Positions 13,465-23,062 of a stretch of DNA of 64,000 nucleotides are shown piece after piece (position 1 is the stretch's first letter; each line of letters begins with the position of its first letter). This stretch comes from Halomonas sp. TD01. GTDB lineage: Bacteria > Pseudomonadota > Gammaproteobacteria > Pseudomonadales > Halomonadaceae. The notes under the pieces are model-generated. The model saw nothing but the letters and a program-made list of their open reading frames with translations. It ran no database searches and was not told the origin of the DNA. Where the stretch lies: assembly GCF_923868895.1 (NCBI RefSeq), contig NZ_OV350343.1:806001-870000 (forward strand). The letters run 5' to 3'. Both the position numbers and the translations under genes were made by a program.

Positions 13465-14621
13465 AGTCGGCTCACGAAACGACCGATGCGCTCCACGGCC
13501 TCTTGTAACCGTTCAACGCTGTTAGTAAAGGCGATACGCACATGGTGCTCACCTCCCTCCACCGCAAAATCAATGCCCGGAGTGATTGCCACGTTCTCCT
13601 CAACCAGCAACCGCTCACAGAATGCCTGGCTATCTCGGCTGTAATGGGAAATATCCAACCACAGATAAAAAGCCCCTTGGGGTGGCAGATCCGGGGCAAG
13701 TCCCAACTGCGCTAACCCATCCAACAACACTTGACGTCGCTGCTTGAGCGTTGCTCTGCGCGCTTCCAGAATGTCTCGACACTCTGGAGTGAAGGCGGCC
13801 AGCGCCGCGTGTTGGGAAGGCGTCGGAGCAGCAAGAAAGACGTTTTGTGCCAGTCTGGTAAGCGGCTCGACAGCATGCTCAGGTGCGACCAACCAGCCCA
13901 GGCGCCAACCCGTCATACCGAAATATTTAGAGAAGCTGTTAACCACAAAGGCTTGGTCGGAAAGCGATGTCGCCGATAGCGGCGCATCGTCATAATTTAG
14001 GCCTTGGTAAATCTCATCAACAATCACCTCGCCGCCTTTCGCAGATACGGTATTGAATACCGCGGCTAGGGCCTCAGCGCTCAACGTATGCCCCGTAGGA
14101 TTAGACGGGGAAGCCAGCATGGCTAAGCATGTATTGGCCTTCCAGTGCTGCTCAATCAACGACGCGGTTAACTGCCATCCGCTTTGGCGACCCACGGGAA
14201 TGGTATCAATATCTGCGCCAGCTAAGGCCATAAAGTGACGATTGCACGGATAGTTGGGATCGGCCATCAAAACGCGGTCGCCTGTTTCGACCAGTAATTG
14301 GCTAGCCAGCAGCAGCGCCCCAGAGGCCCCAGGGGTTACCAGAATACGCGCGGGGTCCACCGTGGCATTAAAATGCTCGGCGTAATGTCCTGAAATTGCT
14401 TCCCGCAGCGACGCTAGGCCTGCCGCGGGTGTATAGCGCGTTTTTCCTGTCGCTAACGCTTGCTGGCCTGCCGCAACAATCGGTGCCGGCGTCGCAAAAT
14501 CAGGCTCGCCAACCTCCAGATGAATTACATCGTGGCCTTCGGCCTCTCGAGCCTGGGCCATTTCCAATAAATGCATCACGCGAAAAGGCGCAACGTGATT
14601 AACACGTGAATTCCAGCCCAT
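13461..14621 (-). CDS. class I/II pyridoxal phosphate-dependent aminotransferase
   Basis: Fold type I aminotransferase of 386 residues. It has HLEVGEPDFATP (substrate/PLP entry), SPSNPTGH (PLP phosphate/pyridine contacts), VDEIYQGL and the Schiff-base lysine in VNSFSKYFGMTGWRLGW. The substrate cannot be told from sequence; relatives are called aspartate or alanine aminotransferase-like. The start MGWNSR at 14621 has GAAGG seven bases before it. Co-operonic with sfsA and divergent from dksA. Confidence 0.9.
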   Translation of the reverse strand: MGWNSRVNHVAPFRVMHLLEMAQAREAEGHDVIHLEVGEPDFATPAPIVAAGQQALATGKTRYTPAAGLASLREAISGHYAEHFNATVDPARILVTPGASGALLLASQLLVETGDRVLMADPNYPCNRHFMALAGADIDTIPVGRQSGWQLTASLIEQHWKANTCLAMLASPSNPTGHTLSAEALAAVFNTVSAKGGEVIVDEIYQGLNYDDAPLSATSLSDQAFVVNSFSKYFGMTGWRLGWLVAPEHAVEPLTRLAQNVFLAAPTPSQHAALAAFTPECRDILEARRATLKQRRQVLLDGLAQLGLAPDLPPQGAFYLWLDISHYSRDSQAFCERLLVEENVAITPGIDFAVEGGEHHVRIAFTNSVERLQEAVERIGRFVSRL

Positions 14622-14807
14622 AACGGTACCTTCACTAAATGGTAGAAAAATCATGACACAGGTCGTTGAAGGGGCAAGACCATGGTCGAAAATGCACTAT
14701 TATGCTTGCATCGCGCGCAATTTTCAGCTAAACAAGCATCCCTTTGGCGTGAGATCGTGACACACGCTCATGGTCGATCAGCAGTCACATACGTAAGGGG
14801 CACTCCC

Positions 14808-15245
14808 ATGCCAGTAGCGGAAAAGAAACCGGAAGCGTCCAAGTCCTTCACCCCGTATGAGCCAGCACCGGGCGAAGAGTATATGAACGAGAAGCAGCTC
14901 GCGCACTTCCGCCAGCTCCTTCTAGACTGGAAACAAGATCTCATGGAAGAGGTGGATCGTACCGTACGCCACCTGCAGGAAGACGCTAATAACTACGCCG
15001 ACCCCGCTGACCGCGCTACTCAAGAAGAGGGCTTCAGCCTGGAGCTGCGCACTCGGGACCGCGAGCGCAAGTTGCTGAAAAAGATCAACGAAACCATCGA
15101 AAAAATCGATGAAGACGACTACGGCTTTTGTGAAGCCTGTGGCGTTGAAATCGGCATTCGTCGTCTTGAAGCCCGCCCCACAGCGACGCTGTGCGTTGAC
15201 TGTAAAACGCTGGCAGAGCTAAAAGAGAAACAGCTCGGTGGCTAA
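14808..15245 (+). CDS. dksA: RNA polymerase-binding transcription factor DksA
   Basis: Secondary-channel factor that, with ppGpp, controls rRNA and amino acid promoters. 145 residues: N-terminal coiled-coil hairpin with acidic tip (around DPADRATQEE) and the four-cysteine zinc finger CEAC...CVDC. The ATG at 14808 follows AAGGGG and matches the known N-terminus; the frame open upstream (from 14682) is not conserved. Followed by a strong terminator. Confidence 0.96.
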   Translation: MPVAEKKPEASKSFTPYEPAPGEEYMNEKQLAHFRQLLLDWKQDLMEEVDRTVRHLQEDANNYADPADRATQEEGFSLELRTRDRERKLLKKINETIEKIDEDDYGFCEACGVEIGIRRLEARPTATLCVDCKTLAELKEKQLGG

Positions 15246-15300
15246 CCATCGGCGCTAATACGCTACAAGCTGCTAGTTTGTTACAAGCTAAAGCGTCCAA

Positions 15301-15326
15301 CGGGCACCCTTGAGGTGCCCGTTTTT
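15301..15326 (+). terminator. rho-independent terminator of dksA
   Basis: Stem CGGGCACC (15301-15308) and GGTGCCCG (15314-15321) with a 5-base loop, followed by a T run. Confidence 0.88.
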
Positions 15327-15406
15327 GTTTGTCATCTTGTATTTATCGCTGTACTTATCATCGTAGTTAATCGCTGGCGCTATTTGAACAACCGATTCAG
15401 GCTGTC

Positions 15407-16306
15407 ATGACCCATACCACGCACTACCGGGGACGTTTCGCTCCCACACCGTCAGGGCCACTTCATCTTGGCTCGCTAGTGGCCGCCCTAGGCAGCTATT
15501 TAGACGCCCGCGCTGTTGGCGGGCAGTGGCTGGTGCGCATTGAAGATATCGACCCACCCCGCTGCCCTGAAGGCGCTGCTGATACAATTCTGCGTCAGCT
15601 TGACGCCTTTGGGCTTCATTGGGATAAAGAAATCCGCTGGCAGCGTCACCGTAATGAGGCTTATCAGCAGGCGCTTGATCAACTGGCTGCCCAAGGCTTG
15701 GCTTACCCATGTAGCTGTTCGAGAAAGCAGTGGCAAGCGTTCTCAACCTACCCTGGCTGGTGCCGCGACAGCGTTCGTGATGCCACAAAGCCAGTTGCCT
15801 GGCGGCTGCGCAGCGACCTGGCAAAGCGCCCAATTACTTGGCAAGATCGGCTTTTTGGTTTCCAACAGTTCGACCCTGACGTTTTGGGTGATGTTGTGCT
15901 TAAACGAAAAGATCAGCTTTGGGCCTACCAGCTCGCCGTCGTAGTGGATGATGCTGACCAAGGCATTACCGATATTGTGCGCGGTTATGACCTGCTGGAT
16001 AACACGCCTTGGCAAGGCCAGCTACAGGAAGCGCTTGGCTTATCAATCCCCAGTTACCTGCATTTACCACTCGTGGTTACTCAAGATGGTCAAAAGCTTT
16101 CTAAGCAAAACCTGGCCCCTGCATTAGCCAAAGATGCCGGCGACATTCGCCAACAGCTGTTTCAAGCACTGCAATTACTCGATCAAGCGCCACCTGACAC
16201 ACTGGCTCAAGAGCCGCCAGAAACGCAGCTACACTGGGCAATGGCACATTGGTCTGTTGAAAAGCTTGTCGCCACCGCCCACCGCCGCTATCAACCAGAG
16301 TCTTAA
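15407..16306 (+). CDS. gluQ: glutamyl-Q tRNA(Asp) synthetase
   Basis: Attaches glutamate to queuosine at position 34 of tRNA-Asp. It is a GluRS paralogue lacking the anticodon-binding domain: [14 protein letters not shown] is the HIGH region, CSCSRKQW a zinc/cysteine site, and KLSKQN the KMSKS equivalent. 299 residues, normal length. The dksA-gluQ order is widely conserved in gammaproteobacteria. Confidence 0.94.
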   Translation: MTHTTHYRGRFAPTPSGPLHLGSLVAALGSYLDARAVGGQWLVRIEDIDPPRCPEGAADTILRQLDAFGLHWDKEIRWQRHRNEAYQQALDQLAAQGLAYPCSCSRKQWQAFSTYPGWCRDSVRDATKPVAWRLRSDLAKRPITWQDRLFGFQQFDPDVLGDVVLKRKDQLWAYQLAVVVDDADQGITDIVRGYDLLDNTPWQGQLQEALGLSIPSYLHLPLVVTQDGQKLSKQNLAPALAKDAGDIRQQLFQALQLLDQAPPDTLAQEPPETQLHWAMAHWSVEKLVATAHRRYQPES

Positions 16307-16307
16307 T

Positions 16308-16484
16308 ATGTACGTTTATCGCATACTGCTGTTCTTGGTCTTTGGCGGATATTTGCTTTCGCCGTTACTGATGGACGGCTGGGGAGATCCAAGCGTTGCC
16401 TGGTATCGCCCATTTGCTATTTGGGGCGGCCTGATCGCGCTAACGCTATGGCTTGAGCAAAAAAGGAAGTTAGATGAGCGTTGA
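16308..16484 (+). CDS. cbrX: small inner-membrane protein upstream of cbrA (CbrX-like)
   Basis: A 58-residue protein with two hydrophobic segments (residues about 3-21 and 36-50) and a basic C-terminus. It begins one base after the gluQ stop codon and overlaps cbrA by 11 bases, so cbrA translation is probably coupled to it. In Pseudomonas a small membrane ORF in this exact position has been called cbrX. The symbol rests on position, size and topology, not on a measured similarity. Confidence 0.7.
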   Translation: MYVYRILLFLVFGGYLLSPLLMDGWGDPSVAWYRPFAIWGGLIALTLWLEQKRKLDER

Positions 16485-19419
16485 GCTGTTGGGGGTAGTG
16501 CTGCTGGGCTTAGGGTATCTGGCCCTGCTGTTTGCCTGCGGCATGGCCGTTGAGCGTGGCTGGGTGCCCGTGCGCATAACGCGCCATCCTATCGTGTACA
16601 CCCTGGCACTGGGCGTATACGCCAGCGCGTGGGCAATCTATGGCAGTGTTGAACTTGCGGCGAAAGCAGGCTTTGGCTACCTAGCGTATTACCTGGGTGC
16701 AGCCGGGGCATTTCTGTTGGCGCCCGTTTTGCTCGTGCCTATACAACGCATTACCCGAACTTATCAACTATCTTCACTCGCGGATCTATTTGCGTTTCGC
16801 TATCGATCTCGATGGGCAGGTACCCTGGTAACATTGATCAGCCTATTAGCTGTGATGCCACTGCTGGGTATCCAAGTACAAACCTTAAGCGATGCGGTAT
16901 ACCTGCTCACCGGCAGCCGCTACAGCGCAGCGGCTACCCTGCTGTTCTGCGGTGTAATCGCAGGCTGTGCGGTGTTGTTTGGCGCGCGCCACAGCCACCG
17001 ACATCGTCACGACACACTACTTAGCGTGATTGCTTTTGAATCGATCATCAAACTGCTGGCGATGCTGGGGCTGGGTGCTATTGCACTGTGGTGGGTGTTT
17101 GATGGGCTTCACGGATTACAACAGTGGCTAGAAGGACCAGGAGCCGCAGCTCAAGCCGCAACGCCACAACTTGAAGCGCCCCAATGGCGCACGCTACTAC
17201 TGCTGTTCTTTGCGGCCGCTTTCATGATGCCGCATCTATTTCAGATTACGTTTGCAGAAAGCCTTTCTCGCCACACCCTGCTTCAAGCCAGTTGGACATT
17301 ACCGCTGTTTCTGCTGCTGATGGCGCTTCCAGTGCCTTTGATCTGGTGGGCTGCACAATCAGTAAACGAGACGGTTCCGGTTGCAGCCTACGCCGCCTTC
17401 TTGATGTCAGAACATTGGTGGGTAGGCGCGTTAGCCTTCATTGGCGGCCTTGCCGCCGCCAGCGGCACTATGATGATGATTGCGCTAGCTCTTTCGGGCA
17501 TGGTGCTAAACCACGTGGTGCTAGTGGCTCGCCCCCCGGAGGCGCGTAGCGATTTATACGGCTGGCTACTATGGCTACGTCGCGGCTTAGTCGTCGCTGT
17601 GATTGCGGGCGGATGGCTATTTGCTGAAAGCGTTGGCCGTTACCACTCGCTGACAAACCTGGGGCTAGCTGCATTTGTAGGCATGGCGCAGTGCCTGCCG
17701 GGCATGCTGGCGTTGTTGTACTGGCCTGGCGCGAACCGCAAGGGCATGATCGCCGGGCTAATGGGCGGCATCATCATTTGGCTGTGGGGTTTATGGTTGC
17801 CACTTTTGTTCGAGCTACCCATGCTCTCGCTGCCCCTCACCCCTCTGATGTCTGCGGATGCGCCCATCTGGTATAACGTTACGCTTGTTTCTTTAGCGGT
17901 TAATATTTTACTGCTGATCATTGTGTCGTTATTTACCCGCATCTCAGAAGGTGAACGCTCTGCGGCCGAAGCGTGCTCTGTAGACGCAGTCATTCGCTCA
18001 AAACGCTTACCACTGGAAGCAGCCACGGCTGGAGACTTTCCTACTTACCTTGCCCAAGCGTTGGGTGATGAGGCTGCCAGCCGTGAAGTTGACCGCGCAC
18101 TGACGGCGCTAAACCTAACACCCCAGGAGCGCCGCCCCTATGCACTGCGCCGCCTGCGCGACCGAATCCAGGCTAATTTATCTGGTTTAATGGGGCCTTC
18201 CGTCGCACGAGATATTGTTGATCGCTACTTACCTTATCGCCACGACGATGCGCCGGTCACTGACGATATTCATTTTGTCGAAAGTCGTCTTGAAGCCTAT
18301 CGTTCGCGGCTCACTGGACTGGCTCGGGAGCTGGATGGCTTGCGCCGTCATCACCGGCAAACGCTGGCCTACTTGCCCGTCGGCTTGTGCGTGCTGGGCG
18401 ACGATGATGAGCTGTTAATGTGGAATCAGGCGCTTTCAGTGCTCTCCGGGATTAGCGGCGATAGCGTGATTGGCTCACGCCGAGATAGCCTGCCCCCACC
18501 CTGGCCCAATCTGCTGGGTAGCGTACTCAATGCCAATCAAACACCGCTGTATAAACAAGCAGTATCGCTACATGGTAAGGATTACTTCCTCACCCTTCAT
18601 AAAGCAGTGTTGAGCGGGCACGACAGCCGTGGCGGCAGCGTAATCCTGGTAGAAGACCATACTGAAATGAAGTGGCTAGAAGAGGAGCTTGTACACGCAG
18701 CTCGTTTGGCATCCATTGGGCAGCTTGCGGCGGGCGTGGCGCATGAAATCGGCAACCCCATCACAGGCATTTCGTCACTAGCACAAAACTTGCGCTACGA
18801 TACCGATGACCCAGCGTTACTGGAAACGGCTGACCAAATTCAACAGTTAACCCAACGAGTCACCAAGATTGTTAACTCGCTGGTCGGGTTTGCCCACGGC
18901 GGCCGACAGACTCTGCCATTACCAGCGTCCCCCGCTTCGCTTTCCACCATTAGCGAAGACGCGCTGCACTTGATCCATTTAGCTCGCTCGGGGGAGGATG
19001 TAAGCTTTACCAATGAGTGTCCAGATGACATCGTGGTGCGTGGCGACGCTCAGCGATTAACCCAGGTCATGGTCAACTTACTGAGCAATGCCAAAGATGC
19101 CTGCGACGCTCAGGGCACGGTGCATATCGAAGCAGGCAAACAGGCAAGCCATGCTTGGTGGCGGGTTACCGATGATGGCCATGGCATTGATTCAAGCGTG
19201 AAGCATCGCCTTTTTGAGCCATTCACCACGACCAAGCCTGCGGGCCAGGGAACCGGGCTTGGGCTCTCGCTGGCCTACCAAATTATCAATGAGCACCAAG
19301 GCAAAATAGAGGTTGCGTCACCGCCTCCAGGAAAGCCTCGCGGCACTGCCATTACGCTTTGGCTACCGCTTTACCAACAGGATGATCACCTACCTCATGC
19401 CCAGGATACTGATTGTTGA
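16474..19419 (+). CDS. cbrA: transporter-like sensor histidine kinase CbrA
   Basis: Sensor of the CbrAB system that governs carbon/nitrogen source use. 981 residues: the first ~500 form an SLC5 (sodium/solute symporter)-like membrane domain with about 13 helices; then a linker, a PAS-like region ([18 protein letters not shown]), the phosphorylated His in [14 protein letters not shown], and the HATPase domain with [15 protein letters not shown] and [13 protein letters not shown]. CbrA of Pseudomonas has the same fusion. Start ATG overlaps the preceding small ORF; its end overlaps cbrB. Confidence 0.93.
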   Translation: MSVELLGVVLLGLGYLALLFACGMAVERGWVPVRITRHPIVYTLALGVYASAWAIYGSVELAAKAGFGYLAYYLGAAGAFLLAPVLLVPIQRITRTYQLSSLADLFAFRYRSRWAGTLVTLISLLAVMPLLGIQVQTLSDAVYLLTGSRYSAAATLLFCGVIAGCAVLFGARHSHRHRHDTLLSVIAFESIIKLLAMLGLGAIALWWVFDGLHGLQQWLEGPGAAAQAATPQLEAPQWRTLLLLFFAAAFMMPHLFQITFAESLSRHTLLQASWTLPLFLLLMALPVPLIWWAAQSVNETVPVAAYAAFLMSEHWWVGALAFIGGLAAASGTMMMIALALSGMVLNHVVLVARPPEARSDLYGWLLWLRRGLVVAVIAGGWLFAESVGRYHSLTNLGLAAFVGMAQCLPGMLALLYWPGANRKGMIAGLMGGIIIWLWGLWLPLLFELPMLSLPLTPLMSADAPIWYNVTLVSLAVNILLLIIVSLFTRISEGERSAAEACSVDAVIRSKRLPLEAATAGDFPTYLAQALGDEAASREVDRALTALNLTPQERRPYALRRLRDRIQANLSGLMGPSVARDIVDRYLPYRHDDAPVTDDIHFVESRLEAYRSRLTGLARELDGLRRHHRQTLAYLPVGLCVLGDDDELLMWNQALSVLSGISGDSVIGSRRDSLPPPWPNLLGSVLNANQTPLYKQAVSLHGKDYFLTLHKAVLSGHDSRGGSVILVEDHTEMKWLEEELVHAARLASIGQLAAGVAHEIGNPITGISSLAQNLRYDTDDPALLETADQIQQLTQRVTKIVNSLVGFAHGGRQTLPLPASPASLSTISEDALHLIHLARSGEDVSFTNECPDDIVVRGDAQRLTQVMVNLLSNAKDACDAQGTVHIEAGKQASHAWWRVTDDGHGIDSSVKHRLFEPFTTTKPAGQGTGLGLSLAYQIINEHQGKIEVASPPPGKPRGTAITLWLPLYQQDDHLPHAQDTDC

Positions 19420-20782
19420 AGATGAAGCGATTATTCGCAGCGCTTTAAAACGTTTACTCGAACGTCACAGCTATACCGTCAGCGAAGCTGGCAGCGCAGA
19501 AGAAGCACGTGAGCTGACCCCTAGCGAATTTGATCTAGTGATTAGCGATCTGCGACTCCCTGGTGATCCTGGCACCGCCCTAATTGAGGCCGCAGCACCC
19601 GCGCCAGTGCTGATCATGACCAGCTATGCCAGCATGCGCTCAGCCGTCGACGCGCTTAAGCAAGGAGCAGTGGACTATGTTGCTAAGCCATTTGATCATA
19701 CCGAGCTTTTAGAAACCGTCGAACGCATCCTACACAAACAGTCGATGCAGCAAGGCACACCACCAGATATCACCGATGAAGGAGGTGGCCGCCAAACCAT
19801 GATCGGCGATTGTACGGCTATGCAGCAGGTTTACACGCGCATTCGCAAGACAGCTCCGGCAGACGTTACCGTGCTGATTCAAGGAGAATCCGGCACAGGT
19901 AAAGAGCTCGTCGCCCGTGCCATTCATCAGCAAAGCAAGCGCGCAAAAGCATCATTGATTTGCGTGAACTGCGCGGCGATACCGGAAACGCTGATTGAGT
20001 CAGAGCTTTTCGGCCATGAAAAAGGCGCATTTACCGGCGCTAGCGCTGCCCGAACGGGGTTAGTCGAAGCCGCCGACGGTGGCACCCTGTTTCTAGATGA
20101 AATTGGTGAATTACCACTGGATGCCCAGGCACGGCTGTTACGTGTGCTGCAGGAAGGTGAAATCCGCAAAATTGGTTCCGTCGAAACACGTCATGTGGAC
20201 GTGCGCCTGATCGCCGCCACCCATAGAGACTTACGCGCACTGTCAAAAAGCGGTGAGTTTAGACTAGATCTCTACTATCGCCTCAACGTTATGCAGATTG
20301 AGCTGCCACCGCTGCGCGACCGTGAAGAAGACGTACTGAAGATAGCCGATATCCTGTTAGATAAAGCCTGCAAGCGCCATGACCGACAAGGGCTTCGTTT
20401 GTCACGAGCCTCCCGCCAGGACCTGCGCGACTATCCCTGGCCAGGTAACGTACGAGAGCTTGAGAATGCGCTGGAAAGAGGCGTGATTCTCGCTGAAGGG
20501 CATTTGATTCACCCAGATGACCTAGGCCTTGGGCCTGTTACCAACCGACCTCACTCTTCTGCAGGTAACGGCTCCGCATTAGCAAATGAATCGTCAGCGC
20601 CAAGCGGTGACGACGACGACCTTTCCCTTGAGGACTATTTTCAGCATTTTGTGCTGGAACATCAGGATCAAATGAGTGAAACCGAGTTAGCCCAAAAACT
20701 GGGGATCAGCCGTAAAAATTTATGGGAGCGACGCCAGCGTCTGGGAATTCCACGTAAAAAAACCGCGCGTCGCCCCAATTAG
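19397..20782 (+). CDS. cbrB: sigma54-dependent response regulator CbrB
   Basis: NtrC-family activator of 461 residues: receiver domain with phospho-acceptor Asp51 (ISDLRLPG), AAA+ domain with Walker A GESGTGKE (163-170) and the sigma54-contacting GAFTGA loop (210-215), and a C-terminal Fis-type HTH ([19 protein letters not shown]). The start [10 protein letters not shown] at 19397 lies inside the end of cbrA (23-base overlap); MITYL at 19382 is the alternative. Its expected main target, a CrcZ-like RNA with a sigma54 promoter, lies directly downstream. Confidence 0.93.
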   Translation: MPRILIVEDEAIIRSALKRLLERHSYTVSEAGSAEEARELTPSEFDLVISDLRLPGDPGTALIEAAAPAPVLIMTSYASMRSAVDALKQGAVDYVAKPFDHTELLETVERILHKQSMQQGTPPDITDEGGGRQTMIGDCTAMQQVYTRIRKTAPADVTVLIQGESGTGKELVARAIHQQSKRAKASLICVNCAAIPETLIESELFGHEKGAFTGASAARTGLVEAADGGTLFLDEIGELPLDAQARLLRVLQEGEIRKIGSVETRHVDVRLIAATHRDLRALSKSGEFRLDLYYRLNVMQIELPPLRDREEDVLKIADILLDKACKRHDRQGLRLSRASRQDLRDYPWPGNVRELENALERGVILAEGHLIHPDDLGLGPVTNRPHSSAGNGSALANESSAPSGDDDDLSLEDYFQHFVLEHQDQMSETELAQKLGISRKNLWERRQRLGIPRKKTARRPN

Positions 20783-21010
20783 GCGGTGGCACGACTTAAA
20801 TAAGCCACTCGTCACCCCGCCCCTACGACTAACGTCCAATAGATTGATTTGCATAAGAAATATTCTAAATCCTATCGCCAGACACTGTTACCTTCCCACA
20901 CAACACACACACAAAATCCGTTAAAAATGGGTAACACTATTCGATGAGATTAGTTCCCTGGCATAGCCAATAAATTCCAAGCCCATGAAAATAAAAGAAT
21001 AAAAAAAGGA
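20783..21010 (+). other. regulatory interval between cbrB and the CrcZ-like RNA
   Basis: No conserved protein frame is visible. The interval carries the paired TGTTAC/GTAACA sites described separately and an A-rich stretch (about 20987-21008) just before the sigma54 promoter that could bend DNA. No convincing terminator for cbrB was found. Confidence 0.6.
20886..20936 (+). promoter_or_regulatory. putative CbrB upstream activating sites
   Basis: TGTTAC (20886-20891) and its inverted partner GTAACA (20931-20936) are separated by 39 bases. They lie about 150 and 104 bases before the predicted start of the RNA. Sites with TGTTAC/GTAACA half-sites have been reported for CbrB at crcZ in Pseudomonas, though spacing differs among promoters. 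Distance and orientation suit an enhancer for a sigma54 promoter. Confidence 0.6.
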
Positions 21011-21026
21011 TGGCACAGCAAGTGCA
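21011..21026 (+). promoter_or_regulatory. sigma54 (RpoN) promoter of the CrcZ-like RNA
   Basis: TGGCACAGCAAGTGCA matches the sigma54 consensus TGGCACRNNNNTTGCW at all but one position, with the diagnostic GG (21012-21013) and GC (21024-21025) exactly 10 bases apart. Transcription would start near 21037. It lies directly downstream of the gene for a sigma54 activator. Confidence 0.8.
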
Positions 21027-21036
21027 GTATTACTGG

Positions 21037-21503
21037 GCAAGAAGAACAAAATGGGCAGCGCGGACGTCGCTAACAAAAACAAAATGACACCGCCCCAACC
21101 TGAGCCACAACAAAAACAACAGGGCCAGGCAGAGATCATAGTACTAACAAGAACAACAGGCTTGAGTCTCACTACTTGCTAGCGCTAAGCAGAATAGGCG
21201 CAGCGAACAATAACAACAGCCAGCAAGTGCCCAAAAAAGGACGCGACGTACACAAAGAATCTGCTTCCAAATAAAAATAATAGCAGCATGTGTGTACACC
21301 CCGGATCCAACAACAACTCGCCGGGAGAAAAAGTTCGCGGTTGGATTATTGTTTTGAATACGAGGCGGTCGGAATCAGACTGGTTCTTACGCCTACCGAC
21401 TGCGGTGCGTATTCAGGGCGATGTGCCATCATGAAGAAAAACAGCAGCATGGACGCTGATTGTCTGCTTTATAGGGGAGGCTCTTGTAGCCTCCCCTTTC
21501 CGC
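21037..21503 (+). ncRNA. crcZ: CrcZ-like Hfq/Crc-titrating small RNA
   Basis: Predicted RNA of about 465 nt between cbrB and pcnB, the same place as crcZ in Pseudomonas. It contains eight A-rich motifs of the Hfq-binding ARN type, near 21039, 21072, 21107, 21146, 21206, 21269, 21309 and 21433 (for example AACAATAACAACA at 21206). Stem-loops GTACACA/TGTGTAC (21248/21291), ATCCAAC/GTTGGAT (21305/21340) and GCGGTCGG/CCGACTGC (21365/21396) separate or display the motifs. It ends in a 10-bp hairpin. Such RNAs sequester Hfq-Crc and relieve catabolite repression. Open frames here are low quality. The 5' end is inferred from the promoter, the 3' end from the hairpin. Confidence 0.78.
21473..21500 (+). 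terminator. terminator hairpin of the CrcZ-like RNA
   Basis: Perfect stem AGGGGAGGCT (21473-21482) and AGCCTCCCCT (21488-21497) with loop CTTGT. The T tract after it is short (TTTCCGCGTTT), so termination may be incomplete. Confidence 0.75.
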
Positions 21504-21669
21504 GTTTGAAGCAGTCGTCTTTTACAAACCCTGCTCGAGTGCTTTGCAAGCCTCAAGGGGTCGGCTACACTCAGCAACTTACCGCTAACCATGCGGTCAT
21601 TTTTTCGCTACGTTTCTCGATACCGTTTATCGATACCGTTTTCGATACCCTGCGAGTCGATATCGCCGC

Positions 21670-23055
21670 ATGTTTAAAGGATTTACCCGTTTATTACATA
21701 GCCCGGGAGAGCACTTGAAATCCCTGCTCGATTCCCCAGAGAGCGCCGCTGATGCGCTCAGTCCCCGTATTATTCCGCGCTCCGAGCACCCTGTTTCTCG
21801 TCAGCAAATCAGCGAGGCCGCGTTAAAGGTGCTCTATCGCCTCAATGGCGCTGGATTTGATGCCTATCTAGTCGGCGGCTGCATTCGTGATGCACTGCTG
21901 GGCAAAATGCCGAAAGATTTCGACGTTGCCACAAATGCAACGCCGGAACAGGTGCGGGATCTGTTTCGTAATTCGCGGCTGATTGGTCGGCGCTTTCGCA
22001 TCGTGCATGTGCGCTTTGGCCGCGAAGTCATTGAAGTCACCACTTTCCGTGGCAAGCCTCAGGACGAGCACGGCGATCATATCGCCCAGCAATCTGACGA
22101 TGGTCTGCTATTGCGAGACAATGTGTGGGGCAATATCGAAGAAGACGCCCTACGCCGCGACTTCACCGTGAATGCGCTTTACTACAATATCGCTGACTTC
22201 ACGATTCATGACTTCGCTAATGGCGCGCGTGATATTGAATCGCGTACGCTGCGGCTAATTGGCGACCCGGTTACCCGCTATCGGGAAGACCCGGTGCGCA
22301 TGCTGCGTGCAGTGCGCTTTGCGGCCAAGCTTGACTTTACCATCGAGCCAGCCACCGAAGAGCCGATGTACGATCTAGCGCCGCTGTTACTGCAAATCCC
22401 TCCCGCCCGTTTGTTTGATGAAGTGCTCAAGCTATTCATGTCGGGGCACGGCTTAATTACTTTCCGCTTGCTGAGTCATTACAACTTGTTTGGCATGCTG
22501 TTCCCCGAAGCGGAAGAAGCCATGGCGGATGCCGCTTGGGCCGAAGACCTGATCGAACAAGCGCTCACTAATACCGACAAGCGCATTGCGGAAGGTCGGC
22601 CAGTGACGCCAGCCTTCCTGCTAGCCGCCTTTTTGTGGGCACCAGTGGCGCACCGTCAAGCAGAGCTTGAGCGAGAAGGCATGCCCGCAATTCCGGCGCT
22701 ACAAACTGCCGCACAACAGGTAGTCACACGTCAGTTACAGCATATTTCGATTCCCAAGCGCTTTGGCATGCCAATGCGCGATATTTGGGAGCTACAGGCT
22801 CGCCTTCCTCTACGCCGTGGCAAACGGGCATTTCAAACCCGCGAGCATCCACGTTTCCGAGCCGCCTACGATTTGCTGCTGTTACGTGAACAAGCAGGTG
22901 AAATTCCACGCGGCTTAGGCGATTGGTGGAATGCCTTTCAGCAAGGTGATGAGCACGAACAACTTCGGCTCCTACAAAAAGTGGGAAGTGATCCTGCAAG
23001 TCAGGGTGATCGTCGCCGTAAAAAACGCCGCAAACCGCGTAAAACAGAGCAGTGA
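21670..23055 (+). CDS. pcnB: poly(A) polymerase I
   Basis: Adds 3' poly(A) tails that speed RNA decay. The 461-residue protein has the class II nucleotidyltransferase core: YLVGGCIRDALLG, the metal-binding pair in KDFDVATNA, RRFRIVHVRFG and RRDFTVNALYYN, then the RNA-binding helical part and a basic C-terminal tail (RRRKKRRKPRK). Gene order cbrB-RNA-pcnB-folK-panB-panC matches Pseudomonas. Confidence 0.95.
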   Translation: MFKGFTRLLHSPGEHLKSLLDSPESAADALSPRIIPRSEHPVSRQQISEAALKVLYRLNGAGFDAYLVGGCIRDALLGKMPKDFDVATNATPEQVRDLFRNSRLIGRRFRIVHVRFGREVIEVTTFRGKPQDEHGDHIAQQSDDGLLLRDNVWGNIEEDALRRDFTVNALYYNIADFTIHDFANGARDIESRTLRLIGDPVTRYREDPVRMLRAVRFAAKLDFTIEPATEEPMYDLAPLLLQIPPARLFDEVLKLFMSGHGLITFRLLSHYNLFGMLFPEAEEAMADAAWAEDLIEQALTNTDKRIAEGRPVTPAFLLAAFLWAPVAHRQAELEREGMPAIPALQTAAQQVVTRQLQHISIPKRFGMPMRDIWELQARLPLRRGKRAFQTREHPRFRAAYDLLLLREQAGEIPRGLGDWWNAFQQGDEHEQLRLLQKVGSDPASQGDRRRKKRRKPRKTEQ

Positions 23056-23062
23056 GAATGCA

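Noticed and set aside
20801..20860. TGGCACGACTTAAAT and TTTGCAT as other sigma54 promoter candidates
   Set aside because: Neither has GG and GC ten bases apart; the site at 21011 does.
20921..21172. Minus-strand frame of 83 codons with hydrophobic character
   Set aside because: It is antisense to the A-rich RNA and its promoter; the Phe/Leu-rich product is what an A-rich complement gives by chance, and it has no ribosome site.
21290..21718. Plus-strand frame of 142 codons
   Set aside because: It crosses the terminal hairpin of the RNA and the pcnB start, and shows no family resemblance.
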